A DNA stretch of 64,000 bases from NCBI GenBank assembly GCA_013697245.1, contig JACCXH010000051.1, positions 1 to 64,000 of the forward strand, given 5' to 3'. Origin of the DNA: Bacteroidota bacterium. GTDB lineage: Bacteria; Bacteroidota; Bacteroidia; B-17B0; Aurantibacillaceae. The position numbers and the translations under genes are program-made. Positions 60,480 to 64,000 of the stretch are shown here, one piece after another. The notes beneath the pieces were generated by a model. The model saw only the letters and a program-made list of their open reading frames with translations, did not search any database and had not been told where the DNA came from. Within the stretch, counting starts at the first letter, position 1. Every line of letters begins with the position of its first letter.

Positions 60480-61664
60480 TTGAGCCGTAAATACAACATA
60501 TTTAAGGTGCTGGTTTTTATTGGCATCATTTTTTTATTTAGTACTCAAATAAAAGGACAGGCTACTTTTGATAGCTTAAAATTAAAGCTACCCAAACATT
60601 ATTTTAAAACTGTTATTATAGTAGACGGATACAATAAGCCTAACCAAACATTTACCGATACCAATGATTTTTTAGCCAAACGTTTAAAAAGTTACGGACT
60701 TAAGCAATCCTCCTTGTCGTTTTATACACCATTGGTAACTTATACCGATGTTGATACGGTTAAGCATATTACCAAGAACACGCACATTTTATTGACAGGG
60801 AATTATATGCGACTACGCCCCGTATTTGATGGTATTAAACAACACAATCTGGTGAAAATGGGTATCGGTTTGCGTTTTATTTTTAATTCCGGTAAAAAAG
60901 GCGTTTGGTTTGTTGAAACCTCTCCGTTTATTACCAAGGATGTTACCTATGCTTCGAAGGGTTATTTTCGAATGGCAAGTACCGTAATTTATAGTTATAA
61001 TGTTAGCGAAAGGTTTAACTGGCGTATTGGCGCTACTAAATCATTTATGTGGGGCAATAAAAATTATTGGCCCTTTATTGGTTTAAGATTTGGCAGGTTA
61101 GATAAAGTAAATCTAAGTATCCAGTTTCCTCGTAGTATTAATTTTAATGTTCCTGTTGGACCAAAATTAACTATGAGCTTTTATACTAAACCACAAGGTG
61201 GTATGTATAATTTTTCGAACCACGATTCCATTTATTATATCAGTAACGCATCTACTTTTAGTTACACGCGTTATGAGCTTAATTCGGGTTTTCGCGCAGA
61301 TGTAAGAGTAAATAATAACTTTAATTTTTATATAGCAGCAGGTATCAGCTCAAAAAATAACATTACTTTTTATTCTGAAAAAATAAATAGCAAAAGACCA
61401 AATTTGCCATACAAAACTTATTTTTTTAAAGAAACGTTAGGCCCAACTATATTTCTAAATATAGGCTTGGTGTTTAAATTTGGTAAGACCCGTACCTTTT
61501 ATAAAGACCGAAACATGTATGATGTTATGGACCTTAACAATACAATTGATGTGGGCGATAATAATGGTGGTGCAGGAAACCCGCAAATACCAATTACGCC
61601 TAAGACTAAAAAAGATGTTAATCTTAATTCCATTCAGGATCTGATCGATTATAACGATTTTTAA
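60480..61664 (+). CDS. secreted hypothetical protein (TTG start), barrel-like
   Basis: Hydrophobic N-terminus; abuts the preceding stop codon. Confidence 0.6.
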   Translation: MSRKYNIFKVLVFIGIIFLFSTQIKGQATFDSLKLKLPKHYFKTVIIVDGYNKPNQTFTDTNDFLAKRLKSYGLKQSSLSFYTPLVTYTDVDTVKHITKNTHILLTGNYMRLRPVFDGIKQHNLVKMGIGLRFIFNSGKKGVWFVETSPFITKDVTYASKGYFRMASTVIYSYNVSERFNWRIGATKSFMWGNKNYWPFIGLRFGRLDKVNLSIQFPRSINFNVPVGPKLTMSFYTKPQGGMYNFSNHDSIYYISNASTFSYTRYELNSGFRADVRVNNNFNFYIAAGISSKNNITFYSEKINSKRPNLPYKTYFFKETLGPTIFLNIGLVFKFGKTRTFYKDRNMYDVMDLNNTIDVGDNNGGAGNPQIPITPKTKKDVNLNSIQDLIDYNDF

Positions 61665-61674
61665 TTGAGAATGA

Positions 61675-61763
61675 AAAGCCGCAGAAGTCACAGATCACAA
61701 AGATTTAATTTTTAATATTACTAATAGTTTATAATATCAGTATAAATCAGCGAAATCTAAGAC
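61675..61763. repeat. degenerate intergenic repeat related to 16855..16945
   Basis: Shared CAGAT.AC..AGATTT and AAATCAGCGAAATCT segments. Confidence 0.55.
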
Positions 61764-61792
61764 TAAAATCTACAACAATGCCCAATAAGGTT

Positions 61793-61800
61793 TATCTTTG
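61793..61800 (+). promoter_or_regulatory. Bacteroidota-type -7 element TATCTTTG
   Basis: TAnnTTTG match upstream of 61806. Confidence 0.5.
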
Positions 61801-61805
61801 TTTAA

Positions 61806-62732
61806 ATGCGAACAAGGTCCATTAGCATCTTTATTTTGTTTTTGATCATTGCAAAAAATTTTTTTGCACAGGCCGATTCTGTATCTTCTGTTCGCGCCTT
61901 GCCAAACTATAAGACCAGGAAAATTATTTTAGGAACTTCATCTGGGGTTTTAACTACGGGCTCTCTTTTTTATTTGAACAATGCCTGGTATGCACAATAC
62001 AATACCGGTAAATTTCATTTTTTTAATGATAATGATGAGTGGCTGCAAATGGATAAAGCAGGACATGTATTTACAACTTACCAAATGTCGCGTTTAATGA
62101 TGGGCGCTTTTAATTGGGCGGGCTTTAGTAAAAAAAAGAAATTGTTTATTGGTGGTACAATTGGGTTAGGATATATGACAGCGGTTGAAATTATGGATGG
62201 CTTTAGCAATGGATGGGGGTTTTCGGGTGGCGATGAGTTGTGCAATGTATTTGGAACTTCTTTAGCCATTAGTCAGCAAGCATTCTGGAACGAGCAACGT
62301 ATACAGCTTAAATTCTCTTATGCACAAAGTGGTTTAGCACAATATAATCCCGAAATTTTAGGAAAGAATTTTGGCACGCAGATCTTAAAAGATTATAATG
62401 CACAAACTTATTGGTTAAGCGTTAATCCGGCCTCGTTCATTAAAAAAGAAAATAAATTTCCAAAGTGGCTAAACGTTGCTTTTGGCTATAGTGCTTATGG
62501 TATGATAGGTGGTAGCTTTAATAGTTTTGTAGTTCAGGATGTTGATGGCAATGTTTTAAAATACGAAAGAGAAAGACGTTACTATTTTAGTCTGGATGTA
62601 GATCTAACTAAAATAAAAACAAGATCCGTAGTTTTAAAAAGAATTTTTTCTGCAATAAATATCCTCAAATTTCCGGCTCCCGCTATTCAGTTTAGTAAAC
62701 ACAAGACAAGGTTCTATTATTTGTATTATTAA
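61806..62732 (+). CDS. DUF2279-like predicted periplasmic/outer-membrane lipoprotein
   Basis: DEWLQMDKAGHVFTTYQMSRLM...GYMTAVEIMDGFSNGWGFSGGDELCNVFG. Confidence 0.75.
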   Translation: MRTRSISIFILFLIIAKNFFAQADSVSSVRALPNYKTRKIILGTSSGVLTTGSLFYLNNAWYAQYNTGKFHFFNDNDEWLQMDKAGHVFTTYQMSRLMMGAFNWAGFSKKKKLFIGGTIGLGYMTAVEIMDGFSNGWGFSGGDELCNVFGTSLAISQQAFWNEQRIQLKFSYAQSGLAQYNPEILGKNFGTQILKDYNAQTYWLSVNPASFIKKENKFPKWLNVAFGYSAYGMIGGSFNSFVVQDVDGNVLKYERERRYYFSLDVDLTKIKTRSVVLKRIFSAINILKFPAPAIQFSKHKTRFYYLYY

Positions 62733-62798
62733 CCGCTTTCTCTTTCTTGTTGAAAACTATTAATTTGATTTTGTAACAAATTAATGTATTTTTAATCT

Positions 62799-63146
62799 AT
62801 GCCAGTTAACGAAAAAGAAGAAACCGAAAAGCTATATTATTCAATTAGCGAAGTTTCAGAGTTATTTGATCTAAACGCAAGTACTATCCGTTTTTGGGAA
62901 AAAGAGTTTGAGATGTTAAGCCCTACCAAGAACAAGAAAGGGAACCGTTTATTTACAAAAAAAGATATCGACCATCTTGCACAGATAGTTGAATTAGTAA
63001 AACAAAAAGGCTTTACAATACAAGGTGCCAAAGAGCAGTTAAAAAATAAACCTTCTTTAAAAAAAGGCAGTAATAACGATGAGGTTATTGCCAAGTTAAA
63101 AGAAATTAAAGACAAGCTCATTAAATTAGGAAATAACGAAGCATAA
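62799..63146 (+). CDS. MerR-family transcriptional regulator
   Basis: YYSISEVSELFDLNASTIRFWEKEFEMLSPTKNKKGNRLFTKKDIDHL. Confidence 0.92.
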   Translation: MPVNEKEETEKLYYSISEVSELFDLNASTIRFWEKEFEMLSPTKNKKGNRLFTKKDIDHLAQIVELVKQKGFTIQGAKEQLKNKPSLKKGSNNDEVIAKLKEIKDKLIKLGNNEA

Positions 63147-63155
63147 ACTATTTAT

Positions 63156-63518
63156 ATGGAAAACACGAATACACCAACCCCAAGTGCAGATCAAGGCAAA
63201 ACCATTGCTATTGTTTCTTATTTCACCCTTATAGGATGGATAATTGCCCTTGTAATGCATGGTAGCAATAAAACCTCAATTGGGGCTTATCATATTCGCC
63301 AATCGCTTGGTTTAATGCTATTGGCAATTTCTACTATAGTAATTCGTATTCCATTAATGTTCATTCCTTTTTTAGGATGGGGCTTGAACTTAGCAATATC
63401 TATTGGCCTTTTGATCTTTTGGATCTTAGGTCTTGTTACCGCAATTAACGGCGAAGAAAAACCATTGCCATTAATTGGTGATGCTTTCCAAAAATGGTTT
63501 GCTTCTATTGGTAAATAA
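63156..63518 (+). CDS. DUF4870-like small membrane protein
   Basis: IAIVSYFTLIGWIIALVMHG...AYHIRQSLGLML. Confidence 0.75.
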   Translation: MENTNTPTPSADQGKTIAIVSYFTLIGWIIALVMHGSNKTSIGAYHIRQSLGLMLLAISTIVIRIPLMFIPFLGWGLNLAISIGLLIFWILGLVTAINGEEKPLPLIGDAFQKWFASIGK

Positions 63519-63540
63519 CGATTTTAACCCTTAATGATCA

Positions 63541-63575
63541 AACGCCCTTTTCAGTTTTGGAAGGGCGTTTTTTTT
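63541..63575 (+). terminator. intrinsic terminator
   Basis: aacgcccttttcagttttggaagggcgttttttt. Confidence 0.85.
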
Positions 63576-63580
63576 GCTAC

Positions 63581-63742
63581 TATTTCGTCCCTACGGGACT
63601 TAAATAGCCCTGGTCATAATTTTTATCATATATAGTCCCTACGGGACATTAAGATAAATTAAAATGCTAAGATCCCTTTAGGGATCAAATCTTAGTAGAA
63701 AATATAGCATGAAAATTTTATTAGTCCCGTAGGGACGAAATA
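63581..63742. repeat. palindrome-rich element bounded by perfect 20-bp inverted repeats
   Basis: TATTTCGTCCCTACGGGACT (63581) and AGTCCCGTAGGGACGAAATA (63723); internal GTCCC-TAC-GGGAC (63635) and GATCCC-TTTA-GGGATC (63671). Confidence 0.9.
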
Positions 63743-63808
63743 TATACAAATAACAATTCAAAGGCATATAAAAGAAAAATAGAGTTGCTCAATTAGGCCC
63801 AAAATCCT

Positions 63809-63816
63809 TACTTTTG
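63809..63816 (+). promoter_or_regulatory. Bacteroidota-type -7 element TACTTTTG with upstream TTG
   Basis: TTG at 63785-63787, about 21-nt spacer, TACTTTTG; lipoprotein ATG at 63825. Confidence 0.6.
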
Positions 63817-63824
63817 GCATCGCT

Positions 63825-64000
63825 ATGAAAAACACCTTTTTTTTATTTTTAACCATTACTTTACTTTTTGGTTGTAACACATCCGAAGCAACAAAAGAAC
63901 AAACTAGTGTAAAAAAAGATACTGCAAAAGTAGAGACCCCAAAAGATACCGTTCCTGAAGTTGTTGCAACGCCAACTTTTAATACCAACAACCAATTCAA
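63825..64000 (+). CDS. lipoprotein, partial (runs off window end)
   Basis: MKNTFFLFLTITLLFGCNTSEATKEQTSVKKDTAKVETPKD...; lipobox LLFGC; TACTTTTG 9 nt upstream. Confidence 0.75.
   Translation, partial: MKNTFFLFLTITLLFGCNTSEATKEQTSVKKDTAKVETPKDTVPEVVATPTFNTNNQF

Noticed and set aside
63581-63742. Possible CRISPR array (repeated GTCCCTACGGGAC units)
   Set aside because: Units are short palindromes with irregular spacing, no conserved-length spacers, and no cas genes in the window.
63758-64000. Minus-strand ORF MNWLLVLKVGVATTSG...
   Set aside because: Antisense to a better plus-strand lipoprotein ORF (63825 onwards) with lipobox and promoter box.

Overview
AT-rich window from a Bacteroidota chromosome. 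This rests on T9SS C-terminal sorting domains, TAnnTTTG-type promoters, a DEDDh-exonuclease/DnaE fusion, LytTR regulators and abundant TPR signalling proteins. Most of it is a core genome backbone: zinc-ribbon protein, Nif3-like, PpiD/SurA-like, dnaE, ABC-F, pssA, purS, metK, mnmA, icmF, an ECF sigma operon and tRNA-Val. Interspersed are signalling genes: an Hpt/REC/REC/LytTR cluster, a propeller histidine kinase with LytTR regulator, a TPR kinase with NarL regulator, and a SpoIIE phosphatase. The left 5 kb looks rearranged, with truncated M4 peptidase, Omp28-like and S74-like surface genes. Leads worth following: (1) a RAYT/IS200-like HUH transposase gene flanked by exact inverted palindromes, in a family of 3-nt-loop palindromes that recurs at 63.6 kb inside a 162-bp element with perfect 20-bp terminal inverted repeats; (2) two TPR proteins that keep the SpoIIE-phosphatase linker motif but end before any phosphatase domain; (3) a putative anti-sigma membrane protein with four FxxPxxYF-type repeats; (4) a partial tRNA-Val duplicate carrying a 20-bp perfect palindrome; (5) four disrupted genes (two frameshifts, two in-frame UGA codons). 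No CRISPR array, rRNA or prophage was seen. All family calls come from reading motifs by eye; no database search was run.
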